Shown in pieces: positions 43,963 to 51,611 of a stretch of 64,000 nucleotides of DNA. The stretch is from positions 620,001-684,000 of the forward strand of contig NZ_JBKIII010000001.1 in NCBI RefSeq assembly GCF_046557615.1. The letters run 5' to 3'. The stretch's first letter is position 1; every line of letters starts with the position of its first letter. This DNA comes from Haloferax sp046557615. Lineage in GTDB: Archaea > Halobacteriota > Halobacteria > Halobacteriales > Haloferacaceae. The notes below the pieces were generated by a model. The model was not told where the DNA came from. It saw only the letters and a program-made list of their open reading frames with translations, and made no database searches. The translations under genes and the position numbers were made by a program.

Positions 43963-44106
43963 ATCACCCGGAGGCTGACAGGCACGGTGGAATGTCAGCC
44001 GTGGGTGATTGGGCACGGGTCGGTGAACGCGTACAATCGGGCTGGACTGGTGTTCCGCACGAGGCGGTGCGTCATGGGCTGGTCATGCAGACGCGTGGCG
44101 CTCACC
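43963..44106. ncRNA. Candidate structured RNA between purB and gdh
   Basis: Two elements fold on paper. Stem 1: 43963-43980 pairs with 43993-44009 as ggctgaca/tgtcagcc (8 bp) and atcaccc/gggtgat (7 bp) around a small internal loop, closed by a 12-nt loop. Stem 2: 44049-44106 nests ggtg/cacc, cgcacg/cgtggcg, gcgt/acgc and catg/catg. No long open frame fits either strand. It lies upstream of the likely gdh promoter (44115-44122), so it is not simply the gdh leader. It is either a separate small RNA or a purB 3' structure; the strand is undecided. Confidence 0.35.
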
Positions 44107-44114
44107 GTAGTCAA

Positions 44115-44122
44115 ATTATTTA
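44115..44122 (+). promoter_or_regulatory. Probable TATA box of gdh-gfcR
   Basis: attattta is about 52 nt before ATG 44170, so transcription should start near 44145 and leave a leader of about 25 nt containing a Shine-Dalgarno-like gggagg at 44162-44167. Confidence 0.45.
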
Positions 44123-44169
44123 CTCGTCGTAGAATAAGTCTTTTGGTGGGGTGGTGCGTTTGGGAGGAC

Positions 44170-45243
44170 ATGCAAGCAATCGCTGTCAAGCGAGGGGAAG
44201 AAAAACCGGTCATCATCGAAAAGCCAAGACCGGAGCCTCAGCCGGGTGAGGCACTCGTTCGTACGCTCCGCGTCGGCGTCGATGGCACCGACCACGAGGT
44301 CATCGCCGGTGGCCACGGCGGATTCCCTGAGGGAGAAGACCACCTCGTCCTCGGCCACGAGGCAGTCGGTATCGTCGTCGACTCGAACGGAACGCACCTC
44401 GAAGAGGGTGACATCGTCGTCCCGACGGTTCGTCGTCCCCCCGCAGATGGGACTAACGAGTACTTCGAGCGCGGCGAACCCGATATGGCCCCCGACGGCA
44501 TGTACGTCGAACGCGGCATCGTCGGCGAACACGGCTTTATGTCTGATTTCTTCACCTCTCCAGCAGAGTATCTGGTCCGGATTCCCGAGTCGCAGGCCGA
44601 CCTCGGATTCCTCATCGAACCCATCTCCATCACCGAAAAGGCGCTCGAACTCGCGTATGCAAGTCGCTCGTCGTTCGAGTGGAACCCGACGAGCGGGCTC
44701 GTCCTCGGCAACGGCAGTCTCGGACTCCTGACGCTCGCCATGCTCAAAGCCGACGACAAGGGCTACGAGAACCTCTACTGTCTCGGCCGCCGTGACCGTC
44801 CAGACCCGACTATCGATATCATCGAGAAACTCGGCGCGACGTACGTCGATTCGCGGAAGGTTCCTGTAGACGAGATACCCGAGGAACACGAGTACATCGA
44901 CTTCGTCTACGAAGCGACTGGCTTCCCGAAACACCCGTTCCAGGCCGTCCAAGCACTCGCCCCAAACGGCGTCGGTGCCCTGCTCGGCGTCCCGACCGAC
45001 TGGGAGTTCGAAGTCGATGCCGGTGCCTTCCACCGCGAGATGGTCCTCCACAACAAGGCACTCGTCGGCAGCGTCAACTCACACGTTCGGCACTTCGAGA
45101 AAGCGACAGTCTCGTTCACGAAGCTTCCCCAGTGGTTCCGCGAAGACCTCGTCACTGGCATCTACGACCTCGAAGACTTCGAGGCGGCATTCGTTGACGA
45201 CGACACGACTATAAAAACGGCCATCGAATTCGGTACTATATGA
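44170..45243 (+). CDS. gdh: Glucose 1-dehydrogenase (zinc medium-chain type)
   Basis: A 357-residue NAD(P)-dependent enzyme oxidising glucose to gluconolactone, the first step of the semi-phosphorylative Entner-Doudoroff pathway of haloarchaea. Length and residues agree with the structurally known haloarchaeal enzyme: Asp38 (VGVDGTDHE), His63-Glu64 (LGHEAVG) and the Glu in LIEPISITEKAL for catalytic zinc. GNGSLGLLTLAML binds the nucleotide. ATG 44170 has gggagg 3-8 nt upstream. It overlaps gfcR by ATGA. Confidence 0.95.
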   Translation: MQAIAVKRGEEKPVIIEKPRPEPQPGEALVRTLRVGVDGTDHEVIAGGHGGFPEGEDHLVLGHEAVGIVVDSNGTHLEEGDIVVPTVRRPPADGTNEYFERGEPDMAPDGMYVERGIVGEHGFMSDFFTSPAEYLVRIPESQADLGFLIEPISITEKALELAYASRSSFEWNPTSGLVLGNGSLGLLTLAMLKADDKGYENLYCLGRRDRPDPTIDIIEKLGATYVDSRKVPVDEIPEEHEYIDFVYEATGFPKHPFQAVQALAPNGVGALLGVPTDWEFEVDAGAFHREMVLHNKALVGSVNSHVRHFEKATVSFTKLPQWFREDLVTGIYDLEDFEAAFVDDDTTIKTAIEFGTI

Positions 45244-45875
45244 AGAATGTCGATGACCTCATCGCCAGCGCCAAGGAACTCGCAGACCGAGGCCTCTCGA
45301 AAGGCGAAATCGCCGACGAACTGAACGTCTCGCGTGAGACTGCAAGTTGGTTGGTCGAACGAAGCGGTGCGGCAACCAAACCCGAAACCCCTGCAGCGAA
45401 GCCCGAAGGTCCAGACGACATCCACGTCGATTGGAACGCAATCGGAAGCGGCGGCAAACGTCTTACCTACATCGGCCGCGCGCTCGCTGACCTCCTGACG
45501 GAGACGCACGAACCCGCAGAGGTCACCGTAGGTATCGAAAAAGCGGGTGTCCCACTCGCAACTGCCGTCTCGCGCGAACTCGAAACCTCGCTCGGGTCGT
45601 ACGCACCTGCAAAGCACCAGTGGGAAGAAGGCGACATCGACGACCTCGGTGGCGGATTCTCTCGCAACTTCGCACAGGTCACAGACAAGCGCTGTTTCAT
45701 CGTGGACGACACCGTAACGAGTGGCACGACGCTCAAAGAGACCATCGAGGCTATCCGCGCCGAAGGCGGCGACCCGGTAGCGTGTGTCGTCATCGTGGAC
45801 AAACAAGGCGTGGACGAAATCGACGGTATCCCCGTGTACTCGCTCATCAACGTCGTTCGCGTCGGCGAACAGTAA
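45240..45875 (+). CDS. gfcR: GfcR: HTH plus phosphoribosyltransferase-like transcriptional regulator
   Basis: A 211-residue regulator. The N-terminal helix-turn-helix is ELADRGLSKGEIADELNVSR (about residues 13-32). It is followed by a type I phosphoribosyltransferase fold with the PRPP-like loop CFIVDDTVTSGTTLKETIEA (about 152-171). GfcR is known in Haloferax as an activator of glucose, fructose and galactose catabolism, in which the PRTase fold serves as a sensor and not as an enzyme. Coupling to gdh (ATGA overlap) makes that assignment strong. An orotate phosphoribosyltransferase label is likely wrong because of the HTH and context. Confidence 0.9.
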   Translation: MKNVDDLIASAKELADRGLSKGEIADELNVSRETASWLVERSGAATKPETPAAKPEGPDDIHVDWNAIGSGGKRLTYIGRALADLLTETHEPAEVTVGIEKAGVPLATAVSRELETSLGSYAPAKHQWEEGDIDDLGGGFSRNFAQVTDKRCFIVDDTVTSGTTLKETIEAIRAEGGDPVACVVIVDKQGVDEIDGIPVYSLINVVRVGEQ

Positions 45876-45926
45876 CGAAAGGCGACGGACGCAACCCCTT
45901 TGTCGGCCGAGGCGTAATGTGGGCCT

Positions 45927-46271
45927 ATGACGTTCCAACCCGAGCAACTCGACGCTGAAGAAGTCAACGCCCGTGTCGAGGAAGCACTGGAGAACAACCA
46001 CGTCGTCCTCTTTATGAAGGGCAACCGACTCATGCCCCAGTGCGGTTACTCCGCGAAGGCGCTCGAACTCATTTCGCAGTACGAAGACGAGTTCGAGACG
46101 GTCGACGTACTCCCCGCACTGCCGCAGTTCCGCGCCTCGCTGAACGAAGTGAGTGGATGGGAGACGATTCCGCAAACGTTCGTCGATGGCGAGTTCATCG
46201 GCGGCAGCGACATCCTCGCCGAACTCGACGAACGCGGCGAACTCGAAGCGACGCTCGCGGGCGACGCGTAA
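45927..46271 (+). CDS. Monothiol glutaredoxin-like protein
   Basis: A 114-residue thioredoxin-fold protein of the Grx4/GrxD type. The active site is Cys39-Gly-Tyr-Ser, a variant of the CGFS motif, preceded by the conserved FMKGN (Lys31). WETIPQTFVDGEFIGGSDIL supplies the cis-Pro and glutathione-binding GG-S/C-D motif. CGFS glutaredoxins bind and pass on [2Fe-2S] clusters. Haloarchaea use gamma-glutamylcysteine rather than glutathione, so that thiol may be the partner. Monocistronic. Confidence 0.9.
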   Translation: MTFQPEQLDAEEVNARVEEALENNHVVLFMKGNRLMPQCGYSAKALELISQYEDEFETVDVLPALPQFRASLNEVSGWETIPQTFVDGEFIGGSDILAELDERGELEATLAGDA

Positions 46272-46417
46272 GGTTCGTTAGGTGTCGTTGACACTTTTGT
46301 CTACTGGCTGACTCGAAGAGTAGGCCATATAAGGCTCCGACTCCTACTTGCACACAGGTATCGCCAAAAACCGCGTGCGCGCCCGCACCGTGACGCTCGA
46401 CGATACCGAAGCCAACA

Positions 46418-46984
46418 ATGTCAGGCCGCGTATATCGACTCCATTCGACGTTGGAATTGCCACTCGAAGACGTACTTGATTACTTCGAGAATAATCCCGA
46501 ACTCCCACCAGAGGTTGAGGATGTGGACATCACGCGCCGTAACAACACGCTCATCATCAAGGCCGTCTCTGCTGACGATAACCTCAGCAAGTACACGCCG
46601 ACGGCCCAACTGAAAGCGAGTGTGACGGAAAACCGGGTGTACGAAGAAGAACCACCACGCGCAGGAGCACCGAACTGGGGTACCGAAGAAGAAGAAGAGA
46701 TTCCATCGGAACTCGTCGAGTTCGCCTGTTTCAAAGGCGACCTCGAAACCGTTCTTCAGAACACCGCACTCCAGTACCCGATGTTCCTCGTTCTGCGAGA
46801 AGTGGCACTGCGCTCCGAGAAAGGAACGCTCACCGCCATCACCGAAGACGATGGTGAACTTCACGGAACCCGTATCGTAGAAGGTGAACGCCGCGCTGCA
46901 TCCGTCGAGGTCGTTGAAAACCCACAACAGAATGGGTCCAGCGACACCGGTATCAACTGGCGCGACAACAAGTTCATCTCCTGA
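46418..46984 (+). CDS. Conserved haloarchaeal protein of unknown function
   Basis: A 188-residue acidic soluble protein with mixed alpha/beta structure: VYRLHSTLELPLEDVLDYFE, then DVDITRRNNTLIIKAVSADD, an acidic loop EEEEEIPSE and ELVEFACFKGDLETVLQNTA. No catalytic motif. I believe it belongs to a haloarchaea-only family (DUF7110-like, unverified). A TATA-like catataa at 46327-46333 is about 88 nt upstream, implying a leader of about 60 nt, longer than most genes here. An intrinsic-like terminator follows at 47005-47035. Confidence 0.7.
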   Translation: MSGRVYRLHSTLELPLEDVLDYFENNPELPPEVEDVDITRRNNTLIIKAVSADDNLSKYTPTAQLKASVTENRVYEEEPPRAGAPNWGTEEEEEIPSELVEFACFKGDLETVLQNTALQYPMFLVLREVALRSEKGTLTAITEDDGELHGTRIVEGERRAASVEVVENPQQNGSSDTGINWRDNKFIS

Positions 46985-47004
46985 ATCCCCCTTACTTCCG
47001 GTCT

Positions 47005-47035
47005 CCACGCTTTGCGTGGCGCGCGCACATTTTTT
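47005..47035 (+). terminator. Hairpin plus T-run terminator
   Basis: ccacgc-ttt-gcgtgg is a perfect 6-bp stem with a 3-nt loop, followed by a GC block and T6 at 47030-47035. It lies 21 nt past the stop of the preceding gene. Confidence 0.55.
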
Positions 47036-47095
47036 GTCATGGTTCGTGATAGCACGGGACAGTGGCGGTCTCGGCCAAAAATCATTTACACATCC

Positions 47096-47111
47096 TAATT
47101 ATATCTAATTA
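47096..47111 (+). promoter_or_regulatory. Two TAATTA boxes before the first PP-loop gene
   Basis: taatta at 47096-47101 and 47106-47111 are spaced one helical turn apart, between a TATA-like catttaca (47083-47090) and ATG 47118. Each box is self-complementary. A repressor bound here would block transcription initiation. Confidence 0.35.
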
Positions 47112-47117
47112 CGAGTC

Positions 47118-48089
47118 ATGTCGCAAGCCTTCCCCGACTACCTCGACGTCGACTACACCGACGGTGAGGGTGAGACCCCGGATGATTATCCAGCAATCCA
47201 GGATAAAATCGAGAAAGCCATCGAGGTCACCAAGACGGGCCTCGAACAGTACGAGAACCCCGCCGTCATGTGGACCGGCGGGAAAGACTCGACGCTGACA
47301 CTCTACTTCATCAAAGAGGTCGCAGAGAAGTTCGACCTCGAAATGCCTCCGACGGTCTTTATCGACCACTACCAGCACTTCGACGAAATCATCGACTTCG
47401 TGAAGTACTGGGCAGACGAGTGGGACCTCGAAGTCATCTGGGCACGCAACGAGAACGTCGGCGAGTACGTCGAAGAAAATGGTTTCGAACCCGGCGACGA
47501 CATCGACATCTCCGAACTGAGCGAACACAATCAGCACCACGTCCGCGAGATTCTCGAATACGAAGACGAGACCTTCCCGTTCCTCCTCGACACCTACGTC
47601 GGCAACCATCTGCTGAAGACGGTGGCACTGAACGACACCCTCGAATCGCACAACATCGACGGCGTCATCTCGGGCATTCGCTGGGACGAACAGGAGTCCC
47701 GCGCCGACGAGACGTTCTTCAGCCCGCGACACGACCCGGACATCTACCCACCCCACGACCGCATTCAACCCATTCTCCAGTTCGAAGAGCGCGCCGTGTG
47801 GGACGCATTCTGGCACTTCGCCATTCCGGACACCGTCGAGAACTACCCTGACGAGGGCTACGTCCCCGAAAGCTCCGACGACCTCCCCGAGGGCGTCGAA
47901 CAAACGGACATCCCCGTCTCGCCCAAGTACTTCGCTGGCTTCCGCAGTCTCGGCAGCGAAGTCTCGACGGACAAGTCCGCAGAGGAACCGGCATGGTTGC
48001 AGGACATGGAGAACACGACCGAGCGCGCAGGCCGCGCACAGGACAAAGAGGACCTGATGGAACGCCTGCGTGACCTCGGTTATATGTAA
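47118..48089 (+). CDS. PP-loop ATP pyrophosphatase, PAPS reductase/CysD-like (paralogue 1)
   Basis: A 323-residue N-type ATP pyrophosphatase. The PP-loop is WTGGKDSTLTLY (about residues 52-63). VFIDHYQHF, WARNENVGEY and SRADETFFSPRHDPDIYPPH follow, and a C-terminal GRAQDKEDLMERLRDLGYM resembles the end of sulfate adenylyltransferase subunit 2 (CysD). It activates a substrate with ATP; whether that is sulfate or a tRNA or sulfur-transfer acceptor is unclear, and no cysN or cysH partner is near. A close paralogue follows at 48314, and both carry the same 3' hairpin cassette. Confidence 0.85.
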   Translation: MSQAFPDYLDVDYTDGEGETPDDYPAIQDKIEKAIEVTKTGLEQYENPAVMWTGGKDSTLTLYFIKEVAEKFDLEMPPTVFIDHYQHFDEIIDFVKYWADEWDLEVIWARNENVGEYVEENGFEPGDDIDISELSEHNQHHVREILEYEDETFPFLLDTYVGNHLLKTVALNDTLESHNIDGVISGIRWDEQESRADETFFSPRHDPDIYPPHDRIQPILQFEERAVWDAFWHFAIPDTVENYPDEGYVPESSDDLPEGVEQTDIPVSPKYFAGFRSLGSEVSTDKSAEEPAWLQDMENTTERAGRAQDKEDLMERLRDLGYM

Positions 48090-48104
48090 CGACGTTTTTG
48101 CACG

Positions 48105-48187
48105 TTCGGGGTCGCTCCGCGACCCTCTCACCGCAAAAACCTCGACTAAAAAGACCCCGAGTGACTCGCTTCGCTCGCACTCGGTGC
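48105..48187 (+). repeat. 3' hairpin cassette, copy 1
   Basis: Hairpin 1 is gggtcgc-tcc-gcgaccc (48109-48125). A conserved 21-nt spacer follows at 48133-48153 (rich in A). Hairpin 2 is ccgagtg / cactcgg (48157-48163 and 48178-48184) with the loop actcgcttcgctcg. Copy 2 lies after the paralogous gene at 49285-49370. Confidence 0.7.
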
Positions 48188-48258
48188 AATTCAGGTCACA
48201 TTTTCCGCCCCGACCCACTGACCTTGTTCTTCAGCACCTAACGCCCGCTAGGCGGCGT

Positions 48259-48273
48259 CTAACGTCGCGTTAG
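48259..48273. promoter_or_regulatory. Inverted repeat next to the promoter of the second PP-loop gene
   Basis: ctaacg-tcg-cgttag is a perfect inverted repeat directly upstream of the TATA element acatagataa (48281-48290). A third ctaacg lies near 48238. The position fits an activator or BRE-proximal operator. Confidence 0.4.
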
Positions 48274-48280
48274 CCCGAAA

Positions 48281-48290
48281 ACATAGATAA
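48281..48290 (+). promoter_or_regulatory. TATA box of the second PP-loop gene
   Basis: acatagataa is centred about 28 nt before ATG 48314, the leaderless spacing. Confidence 0.45.
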
Positions 48291-48313
48291 CGTCTCCCGA
48301 CCATGCGTGTTGC

Positions 48314-49267
48314 ATGGCTCTCACGTTCCCAGACTATCTTAGCCTGGATTACACCGAGGGACGAGACCAAACCGCAGCAGCGTACCCGACCCTCGAAGAC
48401 AAACTAGAGAAGGCGGCGATGGTCACCAAGACCGCCCTCGAACAGTACGAACGCCCCGCAATCATGTGGACCGGCGGAAAGGACTCCACTGTGGTCCTCT
48501 ACGTCGTCCGCGAAGTCGCCGCCGACATGGGCATCGAAGTCCCACCCGTGGTCTTTATCGACCACTTCGAACACTTCGACGAGACCGAGCAGTTCGTCTA
48601 CGACTGGGCCGACCGCTGGAACCTCGACCTCATCGTCGCCCGCAACGAGGACTTCGCCGGTCGCGGCATGGCCCCCGGCGACGAGATTCCAGTCGCCGAC
48701 CTGAGCGAACACACGCAAAAAGAACTCGCCCGCCTCGGCTATGAGAAAGACACCCTCGTCCTCGACGCCGACACCTTCGAAGGCAACCATCTCCTGAAGA
48801 CCGTCGCACTCAACGACGTCATCGAAGAGTACGGCTTCGACGGCATCTTCTCCGGCGTCCGCTGGGACGAACAGGACGCCCGCGCCGACGAGACGTTCTT
48901 CAGCCCACGCCACGAGTCCGAGAAGTACCCGCCCCACGACCGCGTCCACTCCATCCTCCAGTTCGCCGAGGCTGACATCTGGGGCGCGTTCTGGAACTAC
49001 ATCGTCCCCGACAGCGTTCCTGACTTCCCCGTCGGCCACGTCCCCGAAAGCACCGCGGACCTCCCCGAGGGCGTCGAACCCGCCGACCTCCCCGTCTCGC
49101 CCAAGTACTTCGAGGGCTACCGCTCGCTCGGCACCGAATCCGGGTCCGCGAAGACCGACGACCGACCCGCATGGGTCCAAGACCTCGCCGCGAGCAAGGA
49201 ACGCGCAGGCCGCGCGCAGGACAAAGAAGACCTGATGGGCCGTCTCCGCGACCTCGGCTATATGTAA
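48314..49267 (+). CDS. PP-loop ATP pyrophosphatase, PAPS reductase/CysD-like (paralogue 2)
   Basis: A 317-residue paralogue of the gene at 47118, alignable end to end: FPDYLSLDYTEG, MWTGGKDSTVVLY, VFIDHFEHFDE, ARADETFFSPRHESEKYPPH and GRAQDKEDLMGRLRDLGYM. All PP-loop residues are kept, so both copies should be active. The main differences are in the middle loop after VARNE (about residues 112-135), which may set substrate choice. It has its own TATA box and a different operator-like repeat, so the two copies are probably regulated separately. It ends in the same cassette as copy 1. Confidence 0.85.
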   Translation: MALTFPDYLSLDYTEGRDQTAAAYPTLEDKLEKAAMVTKTALEQYERPAIMWTGGKDSTVVLYVVREVAADMGIEVPPVVFIDHFEHFDETEQFVYDWADRWNLDLIVARNEDFAGRGMAPGDEIPVADLSEHTQKELARLGYEKDTLVLDADTFEGNHLLKTVALNDVIEEYGFDGIFSGVRWDEQDARADETFFSPRHESEKYPPHDRVHSILQFAEADIWGAFWNYIVPDSVPDFPVGHVPESTADLPEGVEPADLPVSPKYFEGYRSLGTESGSAKTDDRPAWVQDLAASKERAGRAQDKEDLMGRLRDLGYM

Positions 49268-49284
49268 CGACCGACTTTTTTACT

Positions 49285-49370
49285 CGCTCGGGGTCGCTCC
49301 GCGACCCGTCGCGGCAAAAACCTCGACTAAAAAGGTGCCGAGCGACTCGCTTCGCTCGCGCACGGTGCAG
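49285..49370 (+). repeat. 3' hairpin cassette, copy 2
   Basis: Hairpin 1 (gggtcgc-tcc-gcgaccc, 49291-49307) and the 21-nt spacer (49314-49334) are identical to copy 1. Hairpin 2 (ccgagcg / cgcacgg, 49338-49344 and 49359-49365) has the same 14-nt loop. It shows one compensatory T-A to C-G change and one A·A mismatch relative to copy 1. Confidence 0.7.
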
Positions 49371-49473
49371 TATCTTTGGAATTTCTCGGTTCTTCTGAAA
49401 CGATGTAATAGTGATGTTTTATTCAAACTGTGCGGAATACAGGACGCGAGGCGTGTATAGTTGTGGAACCCGA

Positions 49474-49605
49474 TTAACCGGGACAGCCGATGATACAGTC
49501 AAACGTTAGTACATAGCCGATTCCCAGAGCAATGACCAAGAGAACAGCGAGGAGAAGGAGTGTTAGAAGCCCGTTGTAGGTAGGGGGTCGTTCTTGTTCG
49601 CTCAT
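49474..49605 (-). CDS. Small single-pass membrane protein (43 aa)
   Basis: A 43-residue frame: polar MSEQERPPTYNG, a hydrophobic helix LLTLLLLAVLLVIALGIGYV and a tail with two cysteines (FDCIIGCPG). An in-frame extension to 49734 exists but gives unlikely sequence. The Cys pair C-x3-C next to the membrane could bind a metal or form a disulfide. Evidence is limited to the clean membrane helix and a weak A/T element about 25 nt upstream of ATG 49605. Confidence 0.5.
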   Translation of the reverse strand: MSEQERPPTYNGLLTLLLLAVLLVIALGIGYVLTFDCIIGCPG

Positions 49606-49772
49606 ATGACTCTTGTTTGCCACGTTTGATAGAGAACAAATAGTTGGTTCGGTCGTGCTGCATACACCCTCGACATCCAGCACACAATTCTTGTCGTGCT
49701 CGGAGTGTTTCAGCAAAGAGAAACCATAACTCACACCGTAGCGCCTATCTCCCCCGATTCGCTACCGACCCC

Positions 49773-50483
49773 ATGGAAGACGAATGGGTTAGTCTCTTTT
49801 CCGGGGGCAAGGACTCCTCGTGGGCGCTCTACCAGGCCCTCGAAGAAGGTCTGAACGTCACCCGACTCCTCACCGTCCACCCGAGCGACGACTCCTACAT
49901 GTACCACGTTCCGGCGACCGAACTCACCACGCTGGCCGCCGAGAGCCTCGGTATCGAACTCATCGACGTACACCCGGGCGACCTCGAAGCCTCGTCCGCA
50001 TCCGACTCGGGCGAACAGGGCGACGCAGAACTCGAACCACTCGAAGCCGCACTCACCGACCTCCAATCCGAAATCGACATCGCGGGCGTGACTGCCGGTG
50101 CAATCGAGAGCGAGTTCCAGACCAATCGGATTCAGGGGATGTGCGACCGCCTCGGTATCGACCTCTTTGCACCGCTCTGGCAGGAGAACCCCCGCGAACT
50201 CGGCGATGCGATGCTCGATGCAGGGTTCGAAATCACCATCATTCAGGTGGCGGCCCACGGCCTCGACGAATCGTGGCTCGGCCGAACCTTGGATGCAGAC
50301 GCACTGGACGAGTTAGAGAAACTCCACGATGAGTACGGCGTCCACATCTTGGGCGAAGGCGGCGAGTTCGAGACGCTCGTCACCGACGGCCCGCACATGG
50401 ACCGCCCAATCGAACTCGAATACGAGACCGAGTGGGAAGGCACCCACGGCCGACTCAAGATTACGGACGCGTACCTCGGCTAG
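49773..50483 (+). CDS. dph6: Diphthine-ammonia ligase
   Basis: A 236-residue alpha-hydrolase-like PP-loop enzyme that amidates diphthine to diphthamide on translation elongation factor 2, using ATP and ammonium. The PP-loop is SLFSGGKDSSWALY (about 7-20). VTAGAIESEFQTNRIQGMCD and the family signature GEGGEFETLVTDGP (about 190-203) identify Dph6. ATG 49773 is chosen because it gives the family start MEDEWVSLFSGGKDS; a frame from 49644 adds unrelated sequence. Confidence 0.92.
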   Translation: MEDEWVSLFSGGKDSSWALYQALEEGLNVTRLLTVHPSDDSYMYHVPATELTTLAAESLGIELIDVHPGDLEASSASDSGEQGDAELEPLEAALTDLQSEIDIAGVTAGAIESEFQTNRIQGMCDRLGIDLFAPLWQENPRELGDAMLDAGFEITIIQVAAHGLDESWLGRTLDADALDELEKLHDEYGVHILGEGGEFETLVTDGPHMDRPIELEYETEWEGTHGRLKITDAYLG

Positions 50484-50536
50484 AGAATCCAGCGACCAGA
50501 CTCAAAAATTCAAAAAACGAGTTTCGACGCGACGAC

Positions 50537-51502
50537 TTATTCTTGGGTCAACCGGGAGTGCGCGCCGATGAGCGCGTTCGAGAGGTCGAGGTTCTCGATG
50601 AGCGTCTCCTCGTCGACGATGGACTGTTTCAATTCGGCGTTGCGGATAGTTGCGCCGGGGAAGACGACCGACTCTTCGAGCGACGAGCCTTCGACGACGG
50701 CGTCTTTCATGATGTGGACGTTGGTGCCGAGTTCGGTGTCGGTGACCGTCGCCGACTCGTGGATGAAGTTCTCGCCGCCGAGATACCACGCGACTGCATC
50801 GAGGTAACTCTGTGGCGTGCCGATGTCGAACCACGCGCCGTCGAACGTGTAAGCGAACACGTCGCCGTTCTGCTGGAGCCATTGCATGAACCAACCGGGT
50901 TCGTCTGGGTTGTTGTCGCTCGCAAGGTATTCATCGAACTTCGGCAGGTCGTCAGCGGGGATGGCGTAACACGCAATCGAGACGAGCGTACTCTTCGGGT
51001 TGTCGGGCTTCTCCTGGAAGTTGACGACGCGATCACCGTCGAGTTCGACCAGTCCGTACGACTTGGCGCGTTCGAGGTCTTTCACGTCATAGGCGGCGAG
51101 ACACGGCTCGTTCTTGTCGTAGAAGAAATCGACGAAGTCCGCCACGTCGAAGCTGATGAGGTTGTCACCGGCGATGACGACGAGGTCTTCTTCGACTCCC
51201 TCGCGGTCGATGAGTTGGGCAAGGGCACCAACCACACCGAACTTCTCGTCTTCTTCGCTCGTGTCTTCCACAGAGAGCGTTGGCTTTTCGAACGACGATT
51301 CGGCGATGTAGTTCTCGAAACTATCTGCGAATCGCTCGTTCGTACTCACGAATACTTCAGAGACGCGGTCGTCTGCTTCGAGGTCTTCGAAAATCGTGTC
51401 GATGACTGTCTGCTCACCAACCGGGAGGAACATCTTCGGCCGGTACTTCGTAATCGGCCACATACGTGTCGCATACCCACCAGCAAGGACAACTGCTTTC
51501 AT
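50537..51502 (-). CDS. Sugar-1-phosphate nucleotidyltransferase
   Basis: A 321-residue NTP-transferase. The N-terminal catalytic domain has KAVVLAGGYATRMWPITKYR (nucleotide loop, residues 2-21) and PKMFLPVGE, and IAGDNLISFD binds the metal. The C-terminal 75 residues contain left-handed beta-helix-like repeats (NFIHESATVTDTELGTNVHI). It makes an NDP-sugar, probably for surface glycans or protein glycosylation; the sugar is not evident. Monocistronic and divergent from the zinc-ribbon regulator. Confidence 0.9.
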   Translation of the reverse strand: MKAVVLAGGYATRMWPITKYRPKMFLPVGEQTVIDTIFEDLEADDRVSEVFVSTNERFADSFENYIAESSFEKPTLSVEDTSEEDEKFGVVGALAQLIDREGVEEDLVVIAGDNLISFDVADFVDFFYDKNEPCLAAYDVKDLERAKSYGLVELDGDRVVNFQEKPDNPKSTLVSIACYAIPADDLPKFDEYLASDNNPDEPGWFMQWLQQNGDVFAYTFDGAWFDIGTPQSYLDAVAWYLGGENFIHESATVTDTELGTNVHIMKDAVVEGSSLEESVVFPGATIRNAELKQSIVDEETLIENLDLSNALIGAHSRLTQE

Positions 51503-51611
51503 ACGTTGAAATCAGACCACGGGGGCAAGGCCTTTTCCCATCATGTCTGAATAGCTGACATTTTTGAAACCCGGCGGAACAGATTTTCGTCTCCGACTCG
51601 AACGGTCGGTG

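Noticed and set aside
43963..44106. Assignment of the purB-gdh structure as the H/ACA guide RNA
   Set aside because: I looked for guide pairing to the known haloarchaeal 23S pseudouridine sites and a terminal ACA, and found no match. Only a general structured-RNA label is kept.
45240..45875. Calling GfcR an orotate phosphoribosyltransferase
   Set aside because: The N-terminal helix-turn-helix and coupling to gdh match the described sugar-catabolism regulator, and no pyrimidine genes are nearby.
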